Assembly: GCA_947311845.1 (NCBI GenBank)
Contig: CAMZMU010000027.1
Coordinates: 30,581,723 to 30,645,722 of the forward strand
Source: Poa pratensis
Taxonomy: Eukaryota > Streptophyta > Magnoliopsida > Poales > Poaceae
Length of the DNA: 64,000 bases
Reading direction: 5' to 3'
The position numbers and the translations under genes were made by a program. Shown here piece by piece: positions 12,959 through 24,838 of this stretch (position 1 is the stretch's first letter; each line of letters begins with the position of its first letter). Under the pieces are notes generated by a model, which was given only the letters and a program-made list of their open reading frames with translations, did no database searches and was not told the origin of the DNA.

Positions 12959-15900
12959 CGCCCATGGGCTTGGTCCCAACCCCCCGCGGGCTACGGTGTT
13001 AGATCCATTTTCGAGTGTCGCTGTCTTGCTTCTCTCTGTTTTAGCGCCACTCCCCTCAAGGTTTGCGACACTCCCATCTCTCTCCTGCAAATGATCCAAA
13101 CCCCACACAGTCCCAACAAATGGAGGGCAACAACGTTCTAGCAGCCATTGCCTTGGTTGGCTACCTATGCTGGTTGGGGTCTGCTCCCCTGCGCCAAAGG
13201 TCACATCAAGGACCTAGTGTTCCTACCGGCATGTGGGCTATCCACGGCGGCCGAGCCATGCTCATCTGGTCAAAGGTTTAGGATGGGCTCCTCCCCGCTG
13301 CTGATCCATGCCTAGTGTGTCCCAATCAGACAGCGCCCTAGTGCGCCTTGCGCTAATCCACACCCCTCGTCATGGAGCCATTTGGATCCACACCCCTCCT
13401 TTTGGAGCCATGTCCACGCCCCTCCTTTCAAAGCCCTTGCGTCCATCTCCCCCTCACCAAGATCCATGCATGCGCCCCTCACCCACGCAAGAAATCAACA
13501 ATCAAGATTCCACCGCATGGGTCTTGGAAGAAGCGAAGCCTGGCAACAAGGTCGGGAAGGAGTGTCCCGACTCCCATTTCAGGTATCAGCCAGAGAGGCC
13601 CACACCCCAATCCGGAATACCTATTTACCTTGTGTTGATCTGCATCGCCGACACCAAGTAAGTAATTGTTACTCGTTAGGGAAGGAAGAAAATGCGTCAA
13701 CATTTATTGAGTAACTAGCTCAGACACATCTAAGACAGTGCCCTAGATCCCTCGTGGCCTTAAGCCACACCTAATACTATATCCTAGGTCTTGTGAACCA
13801 TTATGAAACTGCATTAGCAACATCAACATTAGCACAAGGACAAAACATTTTGAGGTCGAAACACCCTAAGTTATTGGTAAAAATATCGTGTGAAGCCATC
13901 AAAATCTCCACTCATTATTGTCAAATGTGGGTCACAACAAATTCTTCTCTAGTTATCACTAGAGGCTCTCATATATTGAAATGTCATCACATTTTGGACA
14001 AGACAGATCTAGGATAGAACAATCTCACGAGTAAATGGTGGAATCCAACTTGAAGAAGACGATGAGGTGGATGGAGAAGACAAGGATGTCCATTTGCTTG
14101 AATACAACTTTCTTTCCCCAATCGCGGTCTCTCTCTCTCTCTGTCTCTCTCTCATATCTTTCCTGATGGAGGCTATAGAAGACAACCCTGAAACTTTGGT
14201 CACTTTTTTTGGTGGCTATCGGATGGGAGTTAACAACTCCCTTCTCCATGTGCAAAATCTAAAATGTCCTTAAGTCATAACCATATTGGGTTTGTAGCCT
14301 CTTGCGCATATTAGGCTGTACAAAAAAATTCAAAATCATCTGTTCATAGCCTACATGAGGAGGATGTCCCAACTTATTGTCGTACACAAGTATAAATAGT
14401 CTACTCTCCAAACTAGTACTATCTCGATTCTCGAGCCACAACAAAGTGATGTTATGGTCAAAATTTTAAAACTTTGACCGGCATTTATGTATTGAGTGTC
14501 TAAAAATCATAACATAGTTTTGTCTAAAAAATTGAGATAATTATTTTTATAATTTATATTGGATTGTGGTAGAATTTAGTAGTCAAAGCTATGTTTTTTT
14601 AAAGGAAACCAAAGCTATGTTTTGAAGATTTTGTCAACAGCCAAACATAATTTTCTTGAGAAACTGGATGGAGTACTACACAACAGGGAGGACAAACATG
14701 AGTTCATCAGAACGCATGAATTGGAGGACACGCGTGCGTGTTGTCGAATTTGGACTACTATTCTTAAAAGGAATCGGTACAAAATAGAAGGGAAAATGTT
14801 TGCATCCTGGGGTTGGGTTGGGTCAAGCATCCTTCTCTCCATTGGGAACAGTACAAGGGAAGAACTCAAGAAGGCACGCTAAAGGTACCAACTGTGTAGC
14901 TGGTTGCACCTACTGGATATGGATGTCTCGGTATCCATGTCAAGCGATCATGCAATGTTGTTCAACATACAATATTAGAGTACTGTAACAGACTGGGTCT
15001 GCGTTCTACTGTATATGTGAAAGAAAGATGGCGAGGATCACGAACTGACGTTTACTGCCTAGCGATCTTGGAACTTTAGACGAAGCTAAGCTAGCTACTT
15101 TGTAGGTTGGTGACGGTGACTAACAATATTATTTGCCTATCAATCGTTGGATCCGCTTTTCCTTTTTGAACAAGCACATCGCTTTGCTTTCCGAAATGAT
15201 CTCATCTTCTAGTGTATACTATTTTGACAGGCCAATTAAACGATCCAATCTCGATGCAACGGAGGAGTTCTCACTTGCAAAAGGAATTGTTGGGCGCGTG
15301 TGTCACACGAATGGAATTAATGATGTTTGGATTGAGCTGTCCAACCTAATTAGGATGTATCGTATGCGTGTACTCGATCAGTATCTGGAAAACTTTTATT
15401 TAAAATAGACGTCGACATTGTTTTGATGTAACGATGTGCTTGGTTATGCAATTGACAAATCAGCTCGTGTTGAATTTCTGTCCGTTGTCATGGATATATA
15501 TGTATATATATGGAGTAAAACTGAATCAACTAGTCATGAAGGTATGCTCAATTATTGCTATTGCCAGTTGATGTTCGCACTTGGTCTTATATCACTCTCT
15601 AGAATTAGTGTCACTGTTAATAAATATATAACGTCTCTCAGAATCCATTTGAGGGAACTAAAATTGGCTAAGTAGGGACCATTCAATCATGTTCAAAATT
15701 ATCGATTCGACAAGCAAAGTCTTCGAAGATCTTTTTTCTCATTTTTCTTTTGAAATGTGCGTGCCAAGGTTTTCGCCTGCATAATGTATGACCTTGATAT
15801 CTCAGCCGTTTCTTCTCCTCAACCAATTTACCACGATAACGACTTTTAGCTAGCCTCTCGTCTACACTTTTTACCTTTCGCTTCCCGGCAACTCCTTTTT

Positions 15901-16243
15901 TGCATCTAAAATGTGACTACGCATGCAAATCAAACCAATCACGCACAGTCGATCGATCGAATGCATGCTAGGGAGCTACAAAACATGGTCAAACCAGATG
16001 CATGGTTGCCGCTGGCTTTAGCCGCACTCCAAAGGTAGAGCACCGCTAGTCCCAGCTCGATCGAGCTACGGCCTTGATAGTTCATCCACCGAATCACCAA
16101 ACGAGAATTGCCATCTAAGCTGCATATCCCACCAATGGCCATTGCATGTACAGTCTTCACAAGGAAAGAATATATGGCGCGCGCGGTGGTAGGTTGAGGT
16201 TGGGGGTGTGCTGTGTGGAGGCTTAATTTTGGCGGGTACACCC
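12959..16243. other. Intergenic DNA upstream of the laccase gene
   Basis: No gene or complete element is recognised. It holds degenerate short repeats near 13360-13440, a TC microsatellite (14128-14153), and a segment at 14455-14620 with complementary CTTTGACC/GTCAAAG words that could be a decayed MITE. ORFs of 60-117 codons have no recognisable motif. The last kilobase would contain laccase regulatory sequence. Confidence 0.5.
14128..14153 (+). repeat. TC dinucleotide microsatellite
   Basis: A (TC)n tract of about 26 bases with one interruption (CTGTC). Confidence 0.9.
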
Positions 16244-16251
16244 TATATATA
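16244..16251 (+). promoter_or_regulatory. TATA box of the laccase gene
   Basis: TATATATA lies 163 bases before the chosen start codon. Transcription would begin near 16275, giving a leader of about 140 bases. This is the clearest TATA motif directly upstream of the gene. The start site is inferred. Confidence 0.6.
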
Positions 16252-16413
16252 CAAACTCGAGCGCGCTGTGCTCCAGCATCCATTCCATCCTCTATCGATC
16301 ACCTGGTCATAGGCTCTCCTGATCAAGAGCTCAAGACCATCATACACATATAGAGCAGCTAGCTCAAAGCCTAGCCAACTAGCTAGCTATAGATAGATCC
16401 TAGATACCATACC

Positions 16414-18934
16414 ATGGCCATGGCCATGGCCATCTCCTCCGGTGTACCTTGCTCCCTCCTCCTGGCAACCCTGACGCTGCTGCTCATCGTCCAGGCGCAA
16501 GGCATCACCAGGCACTACGATTTCAACGTATGTCTCCATGTCCAATAGCTAGCGAGCCACTGCATCCATGATCCATGCATGCATGTCGACCATCTGCATG
16601 TGGTGTCCGTGCTCGTGATCCATGAATGCTCGTGCCGAAAACTAACCTGCTTGTTGATGATCTGCATGCAGGTGCAAATGGCGAACGTGACTCGGCTGTG
16701 CGGCACGAAGAGCATCGTGACGGTGAACGGGCAGTTCCCGGGGCCGGAGCTGATCGCCAGGGAAGGTGATCGCGTCCACGTCCGCGTCACCAACCACGTC
16801 CCACACAACATGTCCATTCACTGGTACTTAATTAGCCTTTACCTTTACCTTTACCTTTACCTTTACATTTTAGTAGTACTCCGCGTAAGTTCCGCCGTCG
16901 CCGAGCTCGCAACTATTTCCGCACAAATTAAGCTGTCTCCATCGATAGCTCTTCCTTTTTGGCCAAGTTGTTCTTCCTTCCACTCTTCTGACGAGCGCAC
17001 CATTGCTGTCACTCTCCACAGGCACGGCATCCGGCAGCTGCGGACGGGCTGGGCGGACGGGCCGGCGTACATCACGCAGTGCCCCATCCAGACGGGCCAG
17101 ACGTACGTGTACAAGTTCACCGTCACCGGGCAGCGCGGCACGCTCTGGTGGCACGCGCACATCTCCTGGTTCCGCTCGACGGTGTACGGCCCCATCGTCA
17201 TCCTCCCCAAGCTCGGCGTCCCCTACCCGTTCCCGGCGCCACACGACGAGGTCCCCGTCATCTTCGGTGAGTGGTGGGCGGTGGACACCGAGGACGTCAT
17301 GAGCCAGGCGCTCAAGGTCGGCAGGGCGCCCAACATCTCCGACGCCTTCACCATTAACGGCCTTCCTGGGCCGCTATACAACTGCTCTGCCACAGGTACG
17401 TACTGACCATGTTGTGGTTAACGGAGAGTTTACATCTTTTCCTAGTTTTTGTAGTGACGCAATCATCGTCTGTGCTCCTGGATTGTCAATCATCAACCAA
17501 ATCACCCGAAAGTGAATTCTTAAAAGATTCAGATTCTTCCTTGAAACGGAGACGGAATAGTGCGTAGTTAGTTGTTCGATCGAGTTATTCTAATGCTTAT
17601 TTATCACCGGAACACGGTGATACCTGACCTAACATTTGGTGCGCCTTAGCAATTGATGTTTGTTGGGTCCGTCCGGTGCAACGTTAACAAAATCTTAGCT
17701 ACGTTGCACCTAGCTAAGACTTCCTAGCTAGCTGTGTGGTAGACTGATAGCTAGCTTTCTAGTCATTCAAGTCGGCTGGCGTCTGAAGATTTGCTCTTAC
17801 TGAATTACCGTTCATGCATGTATGACACGCAGACACGTTCAAGCTGAAGGTGACGCCCGGGAAAACGTACCTACTGCGCCTCATCAACGCTGCGCTCAAC
17901 GACGAGCTCTTCTTCTCCGTCGCCAACCACACCCTAACCGTCGTCGAGGTGGACGCCGTCTACGTCAAGCCGTTCACCGTCAAGACCCTGGTCATCTCCC
18001 CGGGCCAGACCACCAACGTCCTCCTCACCGCCAAGCCGGTCTACCCCAACGCCAACTTCTACATGGCCGCCGCGCCCTACTCCGTCATCCGGCCAGGCAC
18101 ATACGACAACACCACCGTGGCCGGTATCCTCGAGTACCACAAGCCGGGATCGCCTTCCACCTCAAGCTTCGACAAGGCCTTGCCGCTCTTCAAGCCGACC
18201 CTGCCGTTCTTCAACGACACCAACTTCGTCACCAACTTCACGACCAGACTCCTCAGTCTCGCCACGCCGCAGTACCGGCGGCCGTGCCGCAGTCGGTGGA
18301 CAGGCGGTTCTTCTTCACGATCGGGCTGGGCACGCTGCCGTGCCCTAAGAACATGACCTGCCAGGGGCCCAACGGCACGCAGTTCGCGGCCGCCGTGAAC
18401 AACGTCTCCCTCGTGCTCCCGTCCAAGGCGCTGCTGCAGTCGCACTTCACGGGCTTCTCCAGGGGCGTCTTCTTGTCCAACTTCCCGACCATGCCACTCT
18501 CGCCGTTCAACTACACGGGGACGCCGCCGAACAACACGAACGTGGCCACGGGGACCAGGCTGCTCGCGCTGCCGTACAACACATCGGTCGAGCTGGTCAT
18601 GCAGGACACCAGCGTCCTTGGCATCGAGAGCCACCCGCTTCACCTGCACGGCTTCAACTTCTTCGTCGTGGGCCAAGGCTTCGGCAACTATGACCCCACG
18701 AACGACCCGGCCAAGTTCAACCTCGTCGACCCTGTTGAGCGGAACACCGTCGGCGTGCCGGCCGGCGGTTGGGTCGCCATTCGCTTCCTTGCTGATAATC
18801 CAGGTGTATGGTTCATGCATTGCCATTTGGAGGTGCATACGACGTGGGGGCTTCGAATGGCATGGCTGGTGCAGGACGGGAGCAAGCCCAACGAGAAGCT
18901 GCTTCCCCCGCCGTCCGATATGCCCAAATGCTAG
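16414..18934 (+). CDS. Laccase (multicopper oxidase), four exons, frameshift in last exon as read
   Basis: Plant laccases are secreted copper enzymes that oxidise phenols such as monolignols in the cell wall with oxygen as acceptor. Exons read as 16414-16527, 16672-16823, 17022-17395 and 17833-18934, all with GT-AG introns and matching phases; about 580 residues, normal for the family. The start gives a hydrophobic secretion signal of about 30 residues. Copper motifs are present: HWHG at residues 88-91 spanning intron 2, HAH at 133-135, HPLHLHGF near 18632, and HCHLEVH near 18817. Many N-glycosylation sites (NXS/T) are visible. As read, one C is missing near 18275 in a CCC run. That shift ends translation at 18356 and removes the last two copper motifs, while the correct frame continues cleanly to TAG at 18934. 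This is either a recent pseudogene or an assembly error; I favour error because similar losses occur across the window. Confidence 0.93.
16836..16866 (+). repeat. CCTTTA hexamer repeat in laccase intron 2
   Basis: About five tandem copies of CCTTTA directly after the exon 2 donor site. A simple microsatellite, likely variable in length. Confidence 0.9.
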
Positions 18935-19133
18935 ACGGAGCTGATCACACACGATGTTCAATCCTCCCCCTCGTTCTCGTTTTGATTTGTTCGCCAATTT
19001 GCGATTGATTTCTCCTGCAGGAGATTTTAGTGTGTGCATGTTAGTAGTCTGTTCATAGCTGACCTTACATTTTTTTATACTTTCATCTTTCATTTCTTTA
19101 CCACTTTTGATAAAGATGTTTTGATACTTGTTG

Positions 19134-19139
19134 AATAAA
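19134..19139 (+). terminator. Poly(A) signal of the laccase gene
   Basis: AATAAA lies 200 bases after the stop codon in T-rich DNA, a fitting end for the laccase transcript. Confidence 0.5.
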
Positions 19140-19244
19140 CAATGATGTGAATTGCACAAGAAGGATCCGGAGTTATTTGTGAGACTATCGTTTTTAGTCC
19201 ACATGATATTGTTGTAGAAGCTGCCGGTTTAATTAAAGGTGTAA

Positions 19245-19380
19245 GGCCTCGCTTGGATAGCGGGTATTTGTACCGGAACTGGAGGGAATAATAATACGGA
19301 CCTAGTAACGTGCGTAATTTACTACTGGCTCCCGTCGTTTTCCGCTGGCCGGAAAATTAACAGGCGAACCAAGCGGAGCC
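19245..19380. mobile_element. Tourist-like MITE, 136 bp
   Basis: Ends form an imperfect inverted repeat: GGCCTCGCTTGG at the left, and the complement of the right end reads GGCTCCGCTTGG. Flanked by TAA on both sides (19242-19244 and 19381-19383), the usual target of PIF/Harbinger-related Tourist MITEs. It is non-coding and sits about 100 bases after the laccase poly(A) signal. Confidence 0.75.
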
Positions 19381-19383
19381 TAA

Positions 19384-20829
19384 ACCTTCTAGAGTTGGTA
19401 AGGAAAAATTGTTTTGGGAATGCGAAGACGAGAGAAGGGTGATCATTTCACGGTTGTGCCTGAAGAAATGGATGAGATTGCTTCTGATAGTGATGAGGAC
19501 GTTAATGTTTTGAACGCTAGTCCTACAAAAATAAATTCAAAATTGCAGGATAGAGCCAACAAGGAAAAGGAGTAGGCCCCCTAATGTTAAGTTGCATTTG
19601 GAATTGTATGGATCTTGGACACCCTGATAAATAAGAAATGGGTAGGCCCATAAACATAAATACTTTTATATGTTAGGTTGCGTTTAGAATTTTACGGGTT
19701 TGTGATGCCCTCATAAACAAATGTTACTTAGAGCGCAGATCCGGGTGATTGGCGTTAATTTCATTGGTTTAGGAGGGACCATGAAAAGTGATTACACCCT
19801 CAGCGGTTATTTCTAGTAACAAAAATTTCACTTGGCAGCAAATTATTCCATCAGGGAGATCTCCTTATCTTCTATCAAGAGTACATGGTGATACCAGTGA
19901 TATGATTTAGTAAGAGTTAGGTGACCATTTTACCAAGATGTGATAAAAAAACCAAAATGCAGTGGCGTGTGAACGAAAGGAACATTTCAATGCTAAATTT
20001 CCACATTAAAGGTAAGGAACATTTCATTGCTAAATTTCCACAAGTGCGCAGTAAAATTACATGCACAGTAGTAATGGGAGGTGATTTAAATATCATCAGG
20101 AAAATCAATGAAACAACAAGCCTTGTATCTACCTAAGGGAAGTCATATCTTTAATTCCATTATTTATAAGAGGGCTCATCAATCGTGAATATTTATATAG
20201 AAGAGAGAGAAAATTGGAAATTCTGGCTAAGCTAGATACCCTACACTGGATATATAAAATAGTTTGCTCTTCTTTTTTCCAACTGACAGAGAATAGAAAC
20301 TAAGTGTTGGTACTAGTTTGAGGAAGTTGTTAAGATATGAGAGTTGAAATAGAAACTAGGAGCAAAGGAAAAGGATCCTAAGAGGGAAATTGGAATACAA
20401 AGTATTTTTACATTGAATCTAGTGGGTAAGAAAAGTCGTGAATTGGTCGTATCTCAGTTGGTTAGGTTTATTGTGGTGGAACCTGCCCACCCAAATTCAA
20501 CTCCTGGAGTTGGCAGGAATCCCCCTAAAAGTGAAAATATCCTTATGAATGATGCTTAATATTTTTTAAGAGGTTGGACAGAAAATAATCAATCCCATCC
20601 TTATGGACACAATGACTCAGTTGCTCAGTTATCGACATGTGCTCGTTCAAAGTTGATCTTGCAACTGATTTTTTGTGTGTTTGGCATGGTCTGGCTAGTT
20701 AGCTGGTGCTACGTCTGTGCGGGGGTGGGAGGGGATAGTACATTGTGCTATATGAAAAACAAGAAATGCAAGTTGCTTCATACTGTGCATCCCCAGTGAC
20801 CATTGATCATCATCATTTTTATGCATTAT
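19384..20829. other. Intergenic DNA with possible LINE scrap
   Basis: No intact gene. The frame at 19921-20136 contains MGGDLNIIRK, which resembles the GGDFN motif of LINE endonucleases, so a decayed non-LTR fragment around 19990-20136 is possible. The remainder is AT-rich with no recognised element except the SINE-like relic in its own entry. Confidence 0.3.
20443..20530 (+). mobile_element. tRNA-derived SINE-like relic
   Basis: TATCTCAGTTGG at 20449-20460 resembles a polymerase III A box. AATTCAACTCC at 20494-20504 is a degraded B box at the usual distance. The words resemble tRNA-derived SINE heads of grasses. No cloverleaf can be folded convincingly, so it is a relic and not a tRNA gene. 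Confidence 0.45.
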
Positions 20830-22489
20830 TGATAGCCCTAAAACCCTTAAAACCTCACTGCAACAGCATTCAGTGAAGCATTTATCTGCATTTTACAGTG
20901 GTTTTTATCCATTTTGCAGTTCAGTGCGCAAAGGCACACAATTCTCCTGAAGATGCAATTTCAGATGTTCAGAAGTGACCCAGGCCATTACACAAGGGTG
21001 GCAGAGCTTTCTGCCTCTCGAAGGAGCCTCGCGAGGGCTGAGTGATGCCTCACAATGGAGGCGCAGACATGTATCTGCCAGGCGCAGACGTCGCGAAGCC
21101 TCATGAGGGAAGCGCAGAAGCCTCACGAGGGAAACACAGAGCCTCACGAGGGAGTTGCAGACGTGTGCCAGGACTTGTTATAATCTTGATGATAGAGGTC
21201 TCATGAGAGAAAGTCCTCTCGAGGGAAAGCCTCACGAGAGAAAGTCCTCTCGAGGGAATGGCCTCCTGAAGCTCATCAGTCCTTAGCAGAATTCTCAAGT
21301 GCTGAGCAGTTCAGCCTGTACCTGCCACTGGACTGACAACTCAAGTTCTCCAATTTCCAAAGATGCAATGCACATGTGTGGCAGCACGTGGTCCCATGAG
21401 AAGATAAGAAGCAATTCAAATGTGTTTGAACAAGAAGAGAGGGAAAGAATCAACTTGGAGGTCAAGAAACCCAAAAAGGCAAAAAGTGCAAAAGTGGGGA
21501 GACACCCCATGTGCAGGAAAGTAGAGGAAGCTCACCACCTCTCCACTTCGGGTCACACCTCCACCACAGTTGGAAAAGGTCCATAAAAGGCAGCCAACCA
21601 CCACAGAACCACCCATCTCATCTCCCATTCCATTCCCATCCATCCACCTCACTCCATCCCATCCACAGCCACCACAACACCAACTTTTCCACCAAACCCC
21701 AAGAACACCAAGAACACCTCAAGAACAGCAAGAAGAAGAACAAGAAGAGCAAGATCAAGATGAACATGGAGATCAGGAGAAGAAGCACAAGGCCTTGGTG
21801 ATCTGAAGCACAAGAACTGCTACTCTGCATCCACCCTTGTCTACTCCTCTGCTTCCCGTGCTTCGACTAGTGTTTTAGTGAGCTTAGCCAAGGATTTCTC
21901 TCCATTCCTCTGTGTAATCTTGTGTTGAACTGAGTAGATCATCCATTTGTAAGTAGGGCTTGTGATATTTGGCAATTGCAGTTATTTGAGTGACACAATT
22001 CTCTGTCTTTACTGAATATTTGCATGATCTACTTGTTGTGTGTCTTGATCTGGGTGTGTAAGGCAAGTCCCTGCATACTTTGTGTTGTGATTCCATCCCT
22101 AGCCTCCCTTTGCTTGTTAACTCACTTGGATCTGGCCTGACAACCCAGAAAAGAGTGATATTTGTGTTGATTTTCCCTTCCTGCCTAAACCTGCTAAAAC
22201 CCCTTGCTTGCATGACTAGTCTCTACAAGTGTTGAGTGAATCATTCTTGTTCCCTGTCTAAACCTTGCTTGGATCCTTGCTAGGCTCTGGATTGACAACC
22301 CAGAGGCTACAAGTTAAATTCTGAACTAGTTTTAGTTTTACTTTCTTGCAAAACCTTTACTTTTCTGTTTAAAACTTGAAAACCTGAAAATTGATTTAGT
22401 CTAGCTTCTGCCAACACTTAGAACCAGCATAAAACTTGTTGATCCCTGTGGAGACGATAACAAACACCCCCTATAATCACAGCTTATCA
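20830..22489 (+). repeat. 5' LTR of the Athila-like element
   Basis: It ends TTATCA four bases before the primer binding site and starts TGATAG, so the ends form a short inverted repeat (TGATA/TATCA). The left end is inferred from this, because no second LTR is available. A TATA-like CATAAAAG lies near 21582. 21021-21260 contains a cluster of CCTCGCGAGG-type palindromes shared with two internal sites. Confidence 0.65.
21021..21260. repeat. CCTCGCGAGG palindrome cluster in LTR
   Basis: Begins with GAAGGAGCCTCGCGAGGGCT and continues with variants such as CCTCACGAGGGA and CCTCTCGAGGGA. The same opening is seen at 38021 and 42301 in the same element. Confidence 0.8.
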
Positions 22490-22493
22490 AAAT

Positions 22494-22511
22494 TGGCGCC
22501 GTTGCCGGGGA
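22494..22511 (+). other. Primer binding site of the Athila-like element
   Basis: TGGCGCCGTTGCCGGGGA directly after the LTR is the primer site typical of Athila-type elements in plants. The same 18 bases recur at 44619-44636 in the second Athila-like element. Confidence 0.85.
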
Positions 22512-22659
22512 TTGGCTTATGTTTGGAACTTTGCAGTGCAGTAGACTAGGCTGTGTGTGAAATTGATGAACTTTATGCATGATCTGCATGTTTGAGATGC
22601 TTTATGTCCTGTGATCTGTGACTAGAATTGTTATTAGGGGATTTAGTTCACTAACCGTT

Positions 22660-23180
22660 TGTTGGGGATATACCTAATAGGGGTATCACCAGCATGGATC
22701 AATCCGGCTAGTCCAGGGTGGCCCGCAGTGGTGGTGAAGGCTTTGCCTACCGGGCGGCCCAGATAGCTGACGACCAAGGAAGGCGGATGCCGGCAAGGAG
22801 GAGGCCCAAGACTGAAGCCCATGAAGCCACCAAGACCAAGACGGAAGACGGCATACTTGCCGGCTAGGTTTAGGACTCCGTATACTTGCTGGATACGTAT
22901 TCACCTTGTAACCCTAGGTCCAGCCGCCTATATAAGCTGGACCTCGGGGCGCCTTTAGGGCAACTCTTTGATAGACAACCAGCTCATTGTAACCTGTTCA
23001 CGGCGATATTGCCTTATAGTGAGTTATAGCAGCACGTAGGGCACCGCCACCGCCGTGGTGCCTGAAGCTGGGTAAACCGCCGTGTACAATCCCGACCTTG
23101 ACGACGTCCACCTTCTTGCCCTACGTTCACCCTCGGCTAGCAGGACCCCGTCTCCTATCCAAAATGCCGATACGACGACA
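22660..23180 (+). repeat. LTR A of the composite Tat-like element
   Basis: 521 bp, TG...CA. A TATA-like TATATAAG lies near 22930. It differs from LTRs B and C at three bases (AATAG for ACTAG near the start; GAAGACGG for GAAGGCGG; GGGGCGCC for GGGACGCC) and shares with LTR C a run of four A near its end, where LTR B has three. Confidence 0.95.
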
Positions 23181-24318
23181 GTTGGCGCCCACCGTGGGGC
23201 TTAAGGCGTCAGGCGTCACGTTCCAGGCGGGAACTCTTGGCGGCATCGGCGAAACAATCGCCGTCGGTCGCGCTGTTCGCTACGGCGACAGTCACTACAT
23301 CAGCTGCGACGAGTCCTACATCCCCGCAGACGACTACATTGTCGGATGCGGAGTTGTGCCGTTTGGCGGCGTCGATGTGTTCATCGGCTACACTTCTGAG
23401 GCGTATGGTTTGCCGCGAATTTATTCGCCATCCCACCCGCCCTACAATCAAGACGGATCTGAGTTTGCCTCCTCTGAGGAGTCCGCAGATTCAGATCTAC
23501 ACTTTGTCGGCATGACGGGACTGGGATCAGACTCCTAGCCCAACAGTCAAGATCCCAAATCTATTCTTCCTGCACTCCAGGATGATGTGATGTCGGATGC
23601 CGGATCCAGATCTGCCGTGCACGTCAACGTAGACTTTGATTCTGAAGAAGATTCTGCCAGCATGTTTGAGCAACGGGTCAAGAAGTGTTTTATTGCACCT
23701 GATCCTCCGCCATCTGAGGCGGCTACGGGCTCTTCCGTCAACATGCAGCAGATCTTTGTGGCGGATGTCACCGGCGCAGCTTCAGAGAAGGCGGCAACTG
23801 ACGCCGCCAACCTGGGGACCCCGGCAACCAATCCACAGTTTCCAGAGCCTCCTGGGGCTCCAAAGAAGAAAATCCTGGAGAAGGGCGAGCCCAGCAAGAT
23901 AGGAAGCATGGCGGCTCTGGCGGAAGTTCTTCACACGCCGGTAAACGACAAAACCAATCCGGCTGATTTGGAGAAACTTCGGAACACCTTGGTGGAGCAA
24001 ACTGAGTACCTCAAAAGCAAGCAAGCAGAGGTCCAGAGCCTCCTCGACGAAGCCAAGGAGGAAAACGCCAAGATAACTGCCAAGTGCGACCCCAAGCGTA
24101 ATCTTTTCACCACCACCCCATTGCCCAAGCCGGCAGGACAAGTGGCGGAGAAGAGAGGTAGGAAAGGCAGGGATCATGACACCTTCAAATCCCCTGCCCA
24201 AAAGCTTGGTTTCGAGTGGGCTACAGCACCGCAGCGTAAGGACAAGAACGGGGACGTCATCCTCGCAACACCTGTCCTCAACACTGCGGCCGCCTGGGAC
24301 ATCCTCAACAATGATGAC
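23164..24318 (+). pseudogene. Gag fragment A of the Tat-like element
   Basis: It encodes the N-terminal part of gag, nearly identical to the matching part of the complete copy. The frame is open from an ATG inside the LTR end through the primer site. A TAG at 23536-23538 stands where the other copy has CAG. The fragment stops at 24318, immediately at the TG of LTR B, so the rest of gag is missing. This gag region is low in recognised motifs and has a helical, charged middle part (about 23940-24080). Confidence 0.85.
23183..23200 (+). other. Primer binding site, copy A
   Basis: TGGCGCCCACCGTGGGGC, two bases after the LTR. The same site occurs at 24841-24858 and at 46030-46047 in the second Tat-like element. 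Confidence 0.8.
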
Positions 24319-24838
24319 TGTTGGGGATATACCTACTAGGGGTATCACCAGCATGGATCAATCCGGCTAGTCCAGGGTGGCCCGCAGTGGTGGTGAAGGC
24401 TTTGCCTACCGGGCGGCCCAGATAGCTGACGACCAAGGAAGGCGGATGCCGGCAAGGAGGAGGCCCAAGACTGAAGCCCATGAAGCCACCAAGACCAAGA
24501 CGGAAGGCGGCATACTTGCCGGCTAGGTTTAGGACTCCGTATACTTGCTGGATACGTATTCACCTTGTAACCCTAGGTCCAGCCGCCTATATAAGCTGGA
24601 CCTCGGGACGCCTTTAGGGCAACTCTTTGATAGACAACCAGCTCATTGTAACCTGTTCACGGCGATATTGCCTTATAGTGAGTTATAGCAGCACGTAGGG
24701 CACCGCCACCGCCGTGGTGCCTGAAGCTGGGTAAACCGCCGTGTACAATCCCGACCTTGACGACGTCCACCTTCTTGCCCTACGTTCACCCTCGGCTAGC
24801 AGGACCCCGTCTCCTATCCAAATGCCGATACGACGACA
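24319..24838 (+). repeat. LTR B, internal LTR of the composite element
   Basis: 520 bp; the 5' LTR of the complete inner copy. It is preceded by gag fragment A and not by a polypurine tract. As read it matches LTR C except for one A in a homopolymer near the end. Confidence 0.95.

Noticed and set aside
18077..19204. 375-codon ORF on the strand opposite the laccase
   Set aside because: It mirrors the GC-rich last exon of the laccase. Codon bias of grass genes often keeps the opposite strand open. No motif is seen in it.
20443..20530. tRNA gene
   Set aside because: Only box-like words remain and the arms do not pair, so it is scored as a SINE relic.
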